Of a stretch of 64,000 nucleotides of DNA, positions 43,700 through 56,052 are shown piece after piece (position 1 is the stretch's first letter; every line of letters begins with the position of its first letter). The notes under the pieces are model-generated. The model was not told where the DNA came from and ran no database searches. It saw nothing but the letters and a program-made list of their open reading frames with translations. Origin of the DNA: Ophiosphaerella korrae (Eukaryota; Ascomycota; Dothideomycetes; Pleosporales; Phaeosphaeriaceae); contig JALNQF010000079.1 in assembly GCA_028456385.1 (NCBI GenBank), forward strand, positions 119,649 to 183,648, given 5' to 3'. Made by a program: the position numbers and the translations under genes.

Positions 43700-44184
43700 A
43701 TATACACTAGATGTCTATCGGTGGCCCAACGGGCCACCTGTAGGAAATACCCGTGACATCCGTGTTGGCGGCACCTGTTAGCGTAAGGACTCAGAGTAGA
43801 GCTACCAGCACGCACTGTATTGTTTGGTGAGGTCACGCAGCTTTAAGATAAGTTCTTGAGTGATCACATGATCCACCTTTGGGACGCCAGCATCCCTCTT
43901 GCTATGCGTAAGGCTAAGTCGGTCGCCTAGTGAAGGACTTGGGCCGGGGCTGAGACCAGCTTGGTACAGTAACAACGCAAAGCTATTCCAAAGACCACTA
44001 ATGGCAGTAACGAAAGGAACGTCATCTTAACGGGACTAAATCAGTCTCGTGTGTGTGTGAGGGCACGCCAACCAGGCTGAGGCGTTGACACCTTCCTTTG
44101 CCCTCTCGCCCGTGAGGGGTAATTATAGCTTCTACAGCGCGGCGTCTTCTGCCTACATTATACTGTACTTGCGCTCACACGGCA
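43700..44184. other. Upstream of NLR pseudogene, no gene seen
   Basis: Probably the old promoter of the PNP-NACHT-ankyrin gene. A GT repeat lies near 44050. Confidence 0.45.
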
Positions 44185-47100
44185 ATGACCTCCAGTGACA
44201 AGCCAGCGCACCTGCAACGACTACCACGTCGCATGGGTCTGCGTCGTCGCCGACCTCGAGCTGCTGTCTGCTCGCCTGATGCTGGACGAGGAGCACCCCA
44301 CCTCGTCCCACGACACGTACTTCGATGAGAACACGTACATCTGCGGCTCGATTAGTGGCCATGCGGTCGTCATTGCGACCTGTCTGCCAGGCAAGACGGG
44401 CAACGTCAACGTCGGGCGCTTGACGGGGTCCATGTTCAAGACGTTTTGCAACATCCGCATGGCGGTGCTGGTGGGCATCGGAGGCGGCATTCCGCGCGCA
44501 GAAGTGTCTGAAGACTCGCTCCAAAACCTTCACCTAGGCGATGTGGTGGTAGGATGGCCGGGCGACGGCAAGCTTGCTTGCGTCTACCACTACCGTGGTA
44601 GATCCAAGGTCAATGGGCGGTTTGAGATAGTGGGCACGGTAGGGAACCCAGACTGGAGGCTCATAAACGCGCTTGGCGTACTCGCAACAGACAATGAGCT
44701 GGAAAGGACGACACTTGATCATCAGCTTGCGAGGCTGCAACATCACGAGAAAAAAGAGAAGTTTGCCCAGCCTGGCCTTGAGCACGACAGGCTTTTCAAG
44801 CCTACATACCACCACAATGGCGACCATACATCAAAGTGCACAGCGTGCAACAAGAACGAGCTCGTACAACGACCGCAGCGTAGCGATGGAGAGAGGCACC
44901 CGTTCGTCTTCCACCGAGGGCGCATCGCCACTGGCAACGCAGTTATCCAGGACGGTCGGCTGCGGGACGAGATTAGGACGAGATGCGACGGAGCGCTTTG
45001 CGTAGAGATGGAGGCAGCAGGAGTCGATGTTAACAGGCAATGTCTAGTTATTCGTGGTATTTCTGACTATGCCGACTTGCATAAGAACGACATGTGGAGG
45101 TCGTATGCGGCTGGGAAGGCACCTGGGAAGGCAGCTGCTTTTGCTAGAGAGCTACTTTGCAAGGTGTCGCCGGGAGGGATGCAAGAAACGGGAACAATAT
45201 CCAAAGGTTAGCACTTGGCGAATTACATTACATTAGCCTTTGTCGCGTACAAAGTTTGACAGGCAATCATCATCATATCTGTACTAAAAGCTGACTTCTG
45301 TAGTTCTGTTATCACCGACCCCCGATCCCTATGACAAAAGCGTTTGTCAGAACCTTCATGAGCTTTCATAGTGGACCGCATCATTTAGTCCCCTCGGGTA
45401 TGACGAGCACTACTGGAAGATTCTTGATGAGAGACATCTTCCACCTGTATATGGATACATGAATGTGAAGTTGTGTCGTCATGGTGCACCTCAGAACAGT
45501 CTTCTGTACTTTGGATATCAGGATGTGCCGGAACGGGAAAGTCTACTGCTTTAGCCAGTCTGGTCAGCGACTTTTCAAGCCATCATCTCGTGCCTCGAGC
45601 AGAAAAAAAGAGTGCTCTAGTCCATAGCTTTTGCATCAACAAACTCAATAGCACTGCAAATAGCGTGCTCTCCCTTGTTATCCATCAACTACTTATCCAA
45701 TTTCCAGAGACGTGCAATAGCGTCTTTAAGTTCGATCTCGAAAACTACATGTTTTCAGCGTCCACATACCAACAAAGGCCAATATCCGGCAAAGCCCGAT
45801 CTCCATTTCAGCTTTGGAAAATTCTATGTCAAGTTATCAGAGAAGCTAAAATTAGTAAATTGTTTCTTGTTATCGATGCTATTGACAAATGTGATCAGGC
45901 TTCTCAAAAGCAATTACTCCAATACTTTCACCAGCCCCTCGAAGAAAGTCCCGGCCTCAAGGTCATGTTCTCGAGTCAGATAGACCCGACGTTTGAGACC
46001 GTATACTTGCGATATTCCACAGCCCTACCAGAGGCTTGGTGACACGAGAAAATGGAGCACTTTGAAGATTACATTAGCGGTGATGTTAAACGGTACATCT
46101 GCGCAGAGGTTGCTAGAATTGCTAGCCAGAATTGCTAGCCAGAATTTCCTCTCCCAAGAAAGCCAAAAGCGAATTTGCAAGAAATTGCTGAAGGAGTGCT
46201 CAGGAATGTTTCTTCCAGCGGTACTTCTTCTAAGGGAGCTTGAACGTCCATCAGACTGCAGGTCTTTCGAACAGATCCTCAATAGCATACCGCCAAGCCT
46301 AGGAAGTTTGTATAGGGAGCTGTTCCAACATCTTTCCCATGAAATGAGGCATGAAGGGAAGCAGACGCTGAAATATCTAACGCACTCTATCGGGGATATA
46401 ACTCCTCGCGATATTGCATATGCCTATAACAATTTGGAGAACAGTACATCAAACCATATCACGCCGTTCACTACCTTGAAAGATGATCGTTTGTGCGCAA
46501 CCAGGAGACATCTCAATTTAATGAAGACGATTATAAGATTTCAAGGAGATGACGACCCTGTATTTTTCATTCACGTCACTACGAAAGAATACCTTATGAC
46601 GTTATCTGGAAGCCGAGCTATCTCCAATATTCTCCCAAAGGCCTATGAGGCTCACATCAATATTGCTGTTAACTGCTTGACGATGACACGCGCAAGTTCC
46701 GAATTTAAGTCCCAGTTGTGTTTCCCAACTGGGCATCTGAGCGCGGCGGAAAATCAGCGGCGCTTTACTGCCATTCGAAATATACCTTTCCTTGAGTACG
46801 CTTTGCGCAATTAGTATACGCATCTAAAACAGGCCATTGATAATACACCTGAAAGAGACATAAGCGAGCTTTTCAAAGCAATCAAAAAATTTATCAATAT
46901 ATGGAGACATCCTCCGGAGGGATTTTATTTTACGCTCATGCATTACTTGGGCATGGGAGGAGTTGCTCGGAATGTAAGAGAAATCTCTGTCATCGAGGTA
47001 TTTAGCGCATTCGGTCTGAACCGGTGTCTAAAACTGTTGTTCGATGAAAACACAAAAAGCTACCGTTCCATCAATTCTGAGGTTCGGCGTGCAGTCCTTC

Positions 47101-48457
47101 TCGCAGTACGAAACGGTCACGAAGCAGCATTCGATTTACTTGTAGATCAGTTTAACATCACGTCGCTTGACGGAAAAGAATTCAAGCAGATCGTCACAAG
47201 CTCGGCCTGGAGTGGTCATTTCAATGTTCTCGAGAAAATCTTGCGTCTTCGGGACCCGACGCTTGAAGAATTTGTCAGTGCGACTCATGCCGCATTCAGC
47301 ACTGGCGACTATCGTATTCTGAACAGAATCAAAGCCGATGGCACAATATTTGAAGATGTAGATGGGCAGGGAAGAACAGCCATCCATATGCTTTTTCTGG
47401 CGACAATGGAAAGGTTCTCGTTACTGGATGACGGTATGGATGTCAGTCAAGGGCTCATACTTGCGCAAGTTGAATACTATGTGGAGCATAGAGTCGATAT
47501 TAATGCCGCTGATCGGTATGGATTTACAGCGCTGCATTATGCATGCTACTCGCCTCAATTGCGCAAGCGAGATTTGCTCATTGGACTAATCACTTGCGGT
47601 GCAAACCCAATGCTAACAACCAAGGGAGGCTTGACTCCTTTGCACCTTGCTGTGCGCTTCGCTCATCAGCCAAGTGCTGTTCAAGTCTTGCTTGACGTTA
47701 CATGCAACGAGCTTGCTAGCAAAAAAAGCCTGGGAGGGAACACTTCTCTACATTGTGCGGTTCAGCGACAAGGTATATATATTGAGCAAAGCTACGAAGT
47801 CAGCGCTTTCGAGGATGATATGGAAACAAATGTGGCGCTTCCTCACATTTACATTAGTAGATATTATCGGCGTAGATATATTTGGGAAGCACACTCACCT
47901 TCGTCTATTATCCTTCAACTGCTCCTTGATGCAGGGGCTGATCCTCGGACTCCAAATAAATGCGGCTCGACCGCACTCGACCGGACACGCCAGCGGGATG
48001 TTGGTTTGCTGCTTGAATGGGGGCTTGCACATCTAGGCATTGTAAGAACTTCTGTTGCAGCCTTCCGACAGTTCAACCCAACCCCAGCAACAACGTTATA
48101 CATTTGCAAACGTTCCATGAGAAAAGCAGTTCCACAGGTTGATTCTGAAAGTTCGATATCCTTAAGAACTTTGACTAAGTCTTCGGACACAATGGAGACG
48201 TTCTATACCGCACCTGACACAGATGGAGGTGACAGGGATCGAAAAATTCAGAAAAAATGTATGTGGAAAATATATAACGAGTCCCAAGGACGAAGGACAA
48301 GTTTCTCTTTACTAGACTGGACACATTGCTCGATGCGGAGCATGCAGAAATGTTGAAATGCATGAAAAATGTTGGCTTGATACTGGATTACCTAGAAAAG
48401 TACGTGGAGGTAGATTATATGTATCGCGGAACACTTTCATGGAAGGAGCACCCATGA
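44185..48457 (+). pseudogene. PNP-NACHT-ankyrin NLR pseudogene
   Basis: N-terminal nucleoside-phosphorylase-like domain (DYHVAWVCVVADLELLSARL, VGIGGGIPR, LHLGDVVVGWPG, CVEMEAAGVD, RGISDYAD); NACHT with Walker A LWISGCAGTGKSTALAS and Walker B KLFLVIDAIDKCD; then ankyrin units (GQGRTAIHMLFLA, YGFTALHYACYS, GGLTPLHLAV). Lesions: the ATG at 44185 is out of frame with the PNP domain (shift near 44210); the linker 45211-45473 changes frame; TGA at 46040-46042; a 13-bp tandem duplication at 46115-46140; TAG at 46812-46814; and a shift near 48260-48296, after which a plausible C-terminus runs to 48457. An intron with a GTTAGC donor may end the PNP exon near 45207. Intact relatives sense ligands and trigger cell death. 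This one is dead as a whole, though the PNP part (to 45211) is long and open. Confidence 0.88.
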
Positions 48458-51133
48458 GCTCTGTCAAGTGCTCTATGTGTCAACTGATACGTACTACCGT
48501 GAGGAACCAATGGGCGTATATAACTCGGACGCTGTGCCGAAAATAATTAGACCATAGCCATTCCTAGACCAGTCACGTAATCATAGATACTTCACGAAAC
48601 ATATCCTAGATGCGCTACAGCATGATATAACGACAATTTCGAAGTTGCATCTCCAAAGAGCACGTGAACGAATCATACTTTGTAACTATATAGCTAAGCC
48701 GTCTTTAGCTTTTTGTCGCAAGTAAGCAATAGTATATATACCAGCTACGGTGGCCGAATCGAAAGCTTGAGCTTAACCTTTTGCTACGCAACACTTCTCG
48801 ATATAGTAAGAGCGCAGGATACTCGCTTGGCAATCCTATTCGATCGAGCCTTAGATAGTTCCTAGATTACAAGGAAATTGTATATAGCCATATTGCGCTC
48901 AGGGTATACTATAATCAACTAAGATATTTCTAGTAGCCTACTTTATAAATCAACTTACAGCCTAGTATAACAGATAATATAAATTTCAAAATAAGTAGAA
49001 AATAGATTATTAATTTTATAAACTATAAATTAGTAGAGCACTTATACTTAGAGCTCCGCTGACCGAGTTCTCCGTAATTAGAGCTTCACTATCCGAGCTC
49101 TTGGTACTCAAGGCTCTTAGTACTCGAGGCTTGAGATAGAGCAGAGAGCCACCGAGTTTAGGCTGATTTTCTCTAGCGAGCAGCTCCAAATATAGGAGTT
49201 TCTGCAATACTTTGTTGTGCGTTTTGTGCTCGGCTCGCAGTCGTGACGACAGCGTATTCTGATGCGTTGCCGTTAGTAGTTATTCAAGGGACGCAATAGA
49301 CTGCTGCAGCGTATTTCTTACTTTGTAGCTACTTATTTTTAATTTTAGAGATAGTAACAAATATATCCCTTTAGTATAGGCCTTTAGTATAGGTTATTAT
49401 TAAGATGTTGCGCGATGTCGTTGTGCAGGCGTTTTGGTGGGGTTAGCTAGCCTGCTTACTAGGCTGGCCCGCTCACTCGTAAAATATATTTCTTTTGCTA
49501 CAGTATTCCTTAATAGTATAGGTAAAGACTTATTTTTCCAGAATGTGACTATGTTTTATAGAAACTCAAATAATAGATCGCGTTCTTAGAACGTCCTTAA
49601 AATTGTAGAGATGCGTTAAACAATGACTGAGTGATTAGATTTGTCTAGCGTGAGATCGATTCTTACATGCAAGAAACGAGACAAGTCTAGTAGCTAGTCT
49701 TGGTTAAGATTATCGAAAGTACAATCCCCAAAAGTAATAGCTATAGTTAGAATTTTTGTTCTGTATAGATTGTTTAGCGCCTTAGTCTGAATTTGTTGGC
49801 AAACTCGAAGGATACCTGGAGTTTGCAGTCGTGGAAGAGGTCCTGGTCTAGAACGTTCAAATCTTCCTTCCTTTACTCCTGACCTCGGAGAGCCTAAATG
49901 ATCGATGTAAATACGACTGTGACTTGTCTTCTGTACTTTATCGATGAGCGCATAGTGGCAGATTATCTGTCGGATCTCGCGTGGCAGTACTATTCAATGG
50001 AAACGCAAGAAGAGCATGCAAAAATAAGTTTCCGGTTGTATGTTGCTTCGAATGCACAAGTCCTACGATAAATGCGCGGAACTTTTCCCTTTACTATAGA
50101 TACCTGGCTCTGGTCATGGTTGAGGACGGGGCGGCTGGAGCACGGAGAGCGTGTCAACACGGTCTATACAGCCAAAGGGCGTGATGCCGCGCATGTCATT
50201 TGGAGATAGTATACGTCGATTATAGTGCTACTCGTCGCTGTGTTGTGCTACGGTGGGTGGTCGGGTTAGGATGGTGAAGTAAGGGAGTAATTAGGCAATT
50301 AGGTAACTAGGTTGAGCTAGGTGGAATGGCGATAGAAGGGAGTTGTAGAGATTTGAATCAATGCTGGCACAGACCGTTTTCGGACACACCGCCTGCCTGC
50401 CGCACTTGGCTACACAACAATCCTACATTTATTCTTCTAATTAGTGGTTGCGCACGTTGCCCCGCAATCCTCGGCCCAGCATCTCCAATGCTTGATTGGC
50501 CTTGCAGGTTCCCTTCTGATGATCCCAAACTTGTATCACAGCCTAGCGAGGCAGTTCTGTCGTTCTGAGGCGGTGGGGTATTCGAGCTTGGGTGCTGGTG
50601 GACGGGGTTGAGTCTGCAGAACGTTTTGTTATGATCGCTCAGCTTACAGCACTTCAAGAACTGCCGTCATGATTGATGATCTCGCCTAGTCCAGAACACG
50701 CATAGGCCCGCTTCTATTGCCTCGTAGGAGGAATCTTAGGTGAAAACATCCGCCAACGGGGGGTTCTAAAGCAGGAGATAATTTTCGGGTTACAGAGGTC
50801 GTGACTCAGCACGGCCTGCTAGGGTTTGTTGTATCCGTTCCGACATGCATCTATGGCCGCTGTACGTGAGTGGCCCGATAGCCAATAGGAGCGCAAGGCG
50901 GCGCTTACTCATCTCGTAAAGATTAATAAACTTGTTTTCGAGAGGATCAGTACGGCCGCGGTCGAGACGTGATGTTTTGAACGGAGTGAGATAGCTGACA
51001 TATTCTCCATATAAAAGACAGCTCCATTCTCCCTCCGAACTTCTGAGTCAATCTCAAGGCCCTCCTTCTCTATAACAACACCCTCTCATGCCTTTTCTAA
51101 GTTCATCCTAAAACTACCTACCAAATACTAAAT
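48458..51133. other. 2.7 kb without a gene; HD gene promoter at the end
   Basis: 48640-49420 is AT-rich with a decayed tandem repeat of about 28 bp at 49050-49140 (AGAGCTYCRCT.TCCGAG type). 49420-50930 has only short frames with no family likeness. A TATA-like CATATAAAAG at 51009-51018 and a CT-rich leader precede the HD-domain gene. Confidence 0.5.
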
Positions 51134-51903
51134 ATGGTCGCTATACTTCCTCACGTCACCCGCATCATCGCTGGCATTCCGGTCCCCAACACCGCAACGA
51201 TCAACGCCTCCATCTCCATGGCCCGTGCCAACCTCCCCGACGATGGCTATAATCATGTCATGCGAGCCTGGCTTAATGGACAGGCTATTTTAAATAAGCT
51301 ACCCGCTGCAAACCGCTCCGAAATTGATCAAGAGGCGTTTGGGGTGGCAGTTATTTTGCATGATTTGGGATGGTAAGTCCTGAATTCTTCCCTCTAAAGG
51401 CGTTCTAATGATAATTAATGATTATTAGGAGCCCTACTCCCGGCCTCATATCCTCAGATAAACGATTTGAAGTTGATGGCGCGATCGCAGCACGCTCTTT
51501 CCTGGAACGCAAGGGCGGTGAAAAATGGGATAAGCATCGCCAACAACTAGTCTGGGACTCTATCGCCCTGCATACGAGTGCTGACATAGCGAGGTATAAA
51601 GAGATCGAAGTCGCCCTCGTCTCCGCAGGCACCATCACTGAATTAGTAGGCCCTGACATTGGCAAACAGTTCTTTGGTGACATGATCACCGTGAGTCAAA
51701 CTGAATGGGAGCAGATAGCGACCGAGTTTCCGAGAAAGGGATTGAAAGGTTATTTTAGAGATGTAATGACGGGACTCTGTAGATTTAAGCCTGATACCAC
51801 GTATTCAAATTTCGTTGGGGACTATGGGGAGGTTTTTGTAAATAACTATACGAGGGTGGGACACAGGATTTTAGATTTGATGGAGAGTGTGCTTCCGGAA
51901 TAA
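51134..51903 (+). CDS. HD-domain protein (cyanamide-hydratase-like)
   Basis: Two exons, 51134-51372 and 51429-51903 (56-bp intron GTAAGT...TTAG), join to 237 residues. Metal ligands of the HD family are visible: His41 in YNHVMRAW and the His76-Asp77 pair in ILHDLGW, with a later His in DSIALHTSADIA. The length and the YNHVMRAW...HDLG spacing resemble fungal cyanamide-hydratase/urea hydro-lyase-type HD proteins, which bind Zn and hydrate small nitriles. The exact substrate is inference. The TATA-like box and CT-rich leader support the start. Intact. Confidence 0.85.
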
Positions 51904-52813
51904 GGAGTCTCTAGCTGGGTCAAAGAAGAATGGTGGAGATAGGGAGATTAATGGGATGGGTCGAGGAACCTTTGGGACTCGTGTTAGACCTCACACTACA
52001 ATATCTGTCTCCGAACGGCCTCTGTAAAACGTGTTCTGTTCTATTAAACATAATTCCAAATCAACACTTAGAAGAACTATTTATGATCGTGCATAAAGTT
52101 ATGGGGTTATGGCCCTTACTATAAAGTGCTCTGAAGGCCATAAAGACTTTATTGCTTTGGTTACGTTAGCAAGGAGGATGGTCGACCTGCTCTGGCTGGA
52201 AGGTTGTGAGAATCTACTTTCGGAGGTTGAAGTATAGAGAAAGTAGAGGAAATGCCCAACTGGCAACTGCGGTTGGGCGTTGGAATCAACTGTTATAGGC
52301 GTGGCATTGTAGTGTTAGTCAAAGCACAGCCGCATCCACTAGCCACATTCCGCTCCAATGCCGTTCGTCGCTGGAGGCGAGATATAATAGTTTGCTTAAC
52401 TGACCCGTTAGCAAGGACGGTGTGTGGTATGATACGTGGTGCGATGCGTACAGTGACGTTAGACGATGGTTCGCTGGATGGTTATCGAACCTTGTCTAGC
52501 TAGGGCAAGCACCTCTTGCTTAGAGAGCCCTCCTTTTATCTGCGTTGCAAAAATTACAATTTTAGGATACTAGCTGAAACAATATAACAGTATTATTCGC
52601 TAACCCCTCGGGTGGCGTGGTACTTTGCACGTCTTTGTAATGGAATTACTGAAATCAATTTACCAAAACAAATTATGTTATATAATGGATTACTGGTATG
52701 CTAAAACTGAGCCTTGCAAGGCTTCAGGTATATTAAGAATGAATAAATCGAGGAATGCAACTTGTATAGTCCTTCAATTTATGGACAGAAAAAAATCCAA
52801 ATTCCAAAGATTA
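51904..52813. other. No gene seen
   Basis: Downstream regions of two convergent genes (HD plus, SnoaL-like minus). Short frames only. Confidence 0.45.
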
Positions 52814-53350
52814 TCAAGCATTTGGTGGATCAAAAGCTTGGTTCCTGAACGGAGTTCCCAAGTACCGCTCAAAAATTTTCCACCCACTATCTGTCTTTCG
52901 TAATCTGTCAACTGTTGTACAAAAAAACCAAAGTGATGGTAGGCCGTCACTTCTAATCACATCCTGGCCAGTGACAGCATATGCGTCATGTCCCTCGCCT
53001 GGCCAAGCATATCTAATAAGGTATTGCTGGAACTTCACCACAACTCCTCCATCTTCGTCCCGTTCGACAACATGGTTTGTGGCGCTCCGACAGATTCCAG
53101 GGATAAAAAACCCATATTTTTCCGCGAGGAAACGTTTGATCTCGTCGAAGCCGCTGATAGTGCCATGGCTGTGGTACACAACAGCTTCAGGCAGGAATGT
53201 AGCAGACATTTTTGCGTGGTCAAACTCCTCGAAAATGAAGTTGTGGCGGTTGACGAAATCAATAGCAGTGGTTCTTTCGTCGCTTGTCACATCATTTAAT
53301 GTATAATTTTCAATCGGAGGAAGACGGCCGTTGACGAGAAATGACGGCAT
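52814..53350 (-). CDS. SnoaL/NTF2-like protein
   Basis: A single exon of 178 residues from the ATG at 53350. The pattern is that of SnoaL-like NTF2-fold proteins: an N-terminal helix pair (TAIDFVNRHNFIFEEFD), FLPEAVVYHSHGTISGFDEI, IKRFLAEKYGF, then long strands (VVKFQQYLIRYAWPGEGHDA, DGLPSLWFFCTTVDRLRKTD) and GWKIFERYLGTPF. Such small cytosolic proteins are cyclases, dehydratases or isomerases of secondary metabolism, or have no known role. A TATA-like CATATAAATG (plus-strand 53433-53442) lies 83 bp before the ATG. Intact. Confidence 0.8.
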   Translation of the reverse strand: MPSFLVNGRLPPIENYTLNDVTSDERTTAIDFVNRHNFIFEEFDHAKMSATFLPEAVVYHSHGTISGFDEIKRFLAEKYGFFIPGICRSATNHVVERDEDGGVVVKFQQYLIRYAWPGEGHDAYAVTGQDVIRSDGLPSLWFFCTTVDRLRKTDSGWKIFERYLGTPFRNQAFDPPNA

Positions 53351-54909
53351 AGCGCAAGGTATCGCCGCATTGAAATTTCAGAGAATGTGAGATAGATCGT
53401 TGGTATTTGCTGTTCACCTTGAGGAGAAGCCCCATTTATATGATGGAATGGGCTGCTCCTCAGAGCCTCCCAGAAATACACTGAGAAACTCACCCCGTGG
53501 TACGGGGCTATCCGAATATTAATAATCTAAAGCGGGAAAGGAGCAAAACGGCTAGACCCAATTTTCCCCCACCGAGTCATTTTTGCTGTACTGATAATTA
53601 ATCGAAAATTCACAACCCATTACGGTGGCGTGCACAATCGGTTTCCGGTTTTATTCCTAGTTTGCGCTAGCTCATTGCAGGGGTGAGCCGATAATTAATC
53701 CCTTTGCTGACGTGCCACCGGGGTGTCGCACATGTTTCCCTCACGTCCTTTCTGCAGGCTGGTGTACCGATGCCAAGATGCAGAATCGGGCTCAACACCA
53801 TCGTACATACATATATTTGTGTATATATTTAATTCTCCGCACCTCTTCACAGCAGCATTGAAAAAAAAGGCGAGTCTGCCATTTTTCTAGTCATGTATGG
53901 ATTCTGGACATTTTTCCCAATAGTAGAATAGTGATTACTTGACGTTCGTCGAACTAGAAGGTCACGACTGAGGATGACATATTCGCTTGACATATTCGCT
54001 GCCTCACAGGGGTCTGCAGAACAGACTTGGCCTCAGTTCCGCCTACACAAGCACCTAGAGGCTCACTAATCATGGAAATTGGACATCAACTAATCGCTTG
54101 TAGGCATGGTTGTGGATTCTTCGCGTGTGATCAGAGTAACACATTGAAAAGCCTCAACCCTAGCGCCTTCTTCATAATCTGGTTTGCGCCACTTAATTTC
54201 ACGACTTGAGTCATTTCATCTCGTTAATACCAGCCTCTTCATCACACGCAAAGTTATCTTCTAGTAACAAATCCAGTCTCATTTGACTATGATTGTTCTT
54301 ACGGGTATAGAAATCCATCAACTGTCACTCTTGGGCAGCCAAATGACGTCAAGTATGTAGGCACTAGTGGTGGTCTAGGCCGCCAAGCACTCGAGACGCT
54401 TCTCCGAGAAGCTTCTCCCGGTCTCAGATGTCGAATCTGCTCGATAACTACCAGGCGTTTGCCAAGCTCGTCTCTCATTGGTGGGGTCAGCCTTCCGGAG
54501 TGAATGTAGGTATAGATGCTGTACCACGAAAGCGTAAGAGGCATCCAACACGTTGTTAGGATAACGTAGAGGGGTAGATCACTGAAGGCAATGTAGTAAT
54601 GATAATAAGCAAAAAGGGATGTGTTATGTAGGATAGACAAATCGCTACCCTAACTGGTACGATTGGGAAAACATAATAAAGGTAAGATCACACGATAAAT
54701 GAAATCATGAGGTCACATGAACCTAGTCGGGCCCTTTCGGCCTGGCATGCATCGGCTGATGCTAACCCGGAAGAGCCGATCTAGGCTGAATTTCAGAATC
54801 CAACCCCTCTAAGCTTTGCTACCACTACATGGCATTTTCTCTATAACGCTATCGATAGCTCTCACTCTCACTAACAGAGCCATTAGAGAACTGGATCTGC
54901 TATACTAAT
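53351..54909. other. No gene seen
   Basis: The first 100 bp are the SnoaL-like promoter. The rest has short frames only and a small GCTTCTC/GAGAAGC hairpin near 54396. Confidence 0.45.
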
Positions 54910-55401
54910 TCACTCCTGTAGAGATGCCTGTCTGCGTCTAATTTCTTTTTCCAGAACCGCAGTATCCCAATATGCTTTGGCTTCCCAAATCTGCAACCCA
55001 TCCACGCCTTCACCCTGTGTTTTTGCTGGTCCTATAAAAAACATCAACAGTCTAGGAGCACGTATTGCCTCTCCATCTAGGGGGTTCTTGAGCCAGAAAG
55101 AAGCCTCGGTTTCCTAGATTAATAGCTCACATGTTTGATTTGCAGAGCTCAGACTATCGAGCACTCTTGTAATTTTAACCAGGTGTTCCATCTTGGCAAG
55201 TGGACTGAATAGGGCGTGCATCCATTCCCAGATTCTTTTTCCGCCATCGTAGACGCTTCTATTTCCGTTGTAAAATATCGCGCTGGGAGCATACCATGCC
55301 GAGAAAGATCCAGAAAGATCGAGTGAGTCGACTTTATTAGTGTACTTTCGAATGAAGCCGAGAGAGGGGCGAGGGGGTGTTAACGCGACATCTGTTGCCA
55401 C
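54910..55401 (-). pseudogene. Second SnoaL/NTF2-like gene, one nonsense codon
   Basis: The frame from the ATG at 55401 to TGA at 54912-54910 is open for 163 codons except for TAG at 55116-55114. Residues before it (FSAWYAPSAIFYNGNRSVYD, WEWMHALFSPLAKMEHLVK) and after it (ETEASFWLKNPLDGEAIRAP, LLMFFIGPAKTQGEGVDG, IWEAKAYWDTAVLEKEIRRR) form one NTF2-like protein. The stop probably replaced a Trp (TGG to TAG, CpA context on the other strand). No other damage, so a very recent loss or an allele. Confidence 0.75.
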
Positions 55402-56052
55402 GTTGTGGTGCTCTTGCGGCTGGGTGTATTGCTAAATGACTCGAAAATTGGACATGGGGAGGATCAAAGTTAGACTGAAATAACTCGAATATGTGTATCT
55501 CACGTTGATTAATGTATGCGATTGAGTAGAGCCTTTGACGCCCGCACGGATAGGATATGTATCGGTTCTTATAAAGGCGGAGTTTCATTTGTATTTAGTC
55601 AACATTTCGCCGTATTCCGAGGGTAAACTTTTGTTGAATGTGGTAGAAGCAAAAGAACACTAAAGCATTTGTGTTGCTTTGTTTGCGCTTGACATCATCT
55701 TGGCGTCAATTTGTCCACTAATCCCGCGGGAAGGCCGTGATCGGACACATGTATTTCGCCGGCGGGGCCAATAACAAAACATGCTCTAGCTCGGGATTCT
55801 ACCGACCGACCGGTCGAACCATGTTAATAATCACCAACTTGATATCGAGATACGGACGTTAAGCGGAAAGCACTCTCCGAAGAGGCCCTGAAGAGAAGAG
55901 TATAAGAATTCCGAAAAGAAATGGAGGAAGCCAGCAAAGAAGAACATTATTACTAACACGAAAAAACCCTGATCAATACTAAAAGCGCCAAGTTCACAGA
56001 CCCAAGCCTACCACCCCACCATCTAACTTGATATCTGGTTTCCTCCAAAGTT
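55402..56052. other. Divergent intergenic region
   Basis: Lies between the minus-strand SnoaL-like pseudogene and the plus-strand flavin reductase pseudogene; probably held both promoters. No other feature. Confidence 0.45.

Noticed and set aside
48259..48301. 43-bp GTATGT...AAG intron near the end of the PNP-NACHT-ankyrin gene
   Set aside because: The splice would put the next exon out of frame and reach a stop at once; I treat the change of frame as an indel.
50358..50657. Zinc-knuckle-like motif (CCKLSDHNKTFC) suggesting a retroelement gag/ORF1
   Set aside because: The first Cys pair spacing is wrong and no reverse transcriptase or neighbouring gag sequence is visible.
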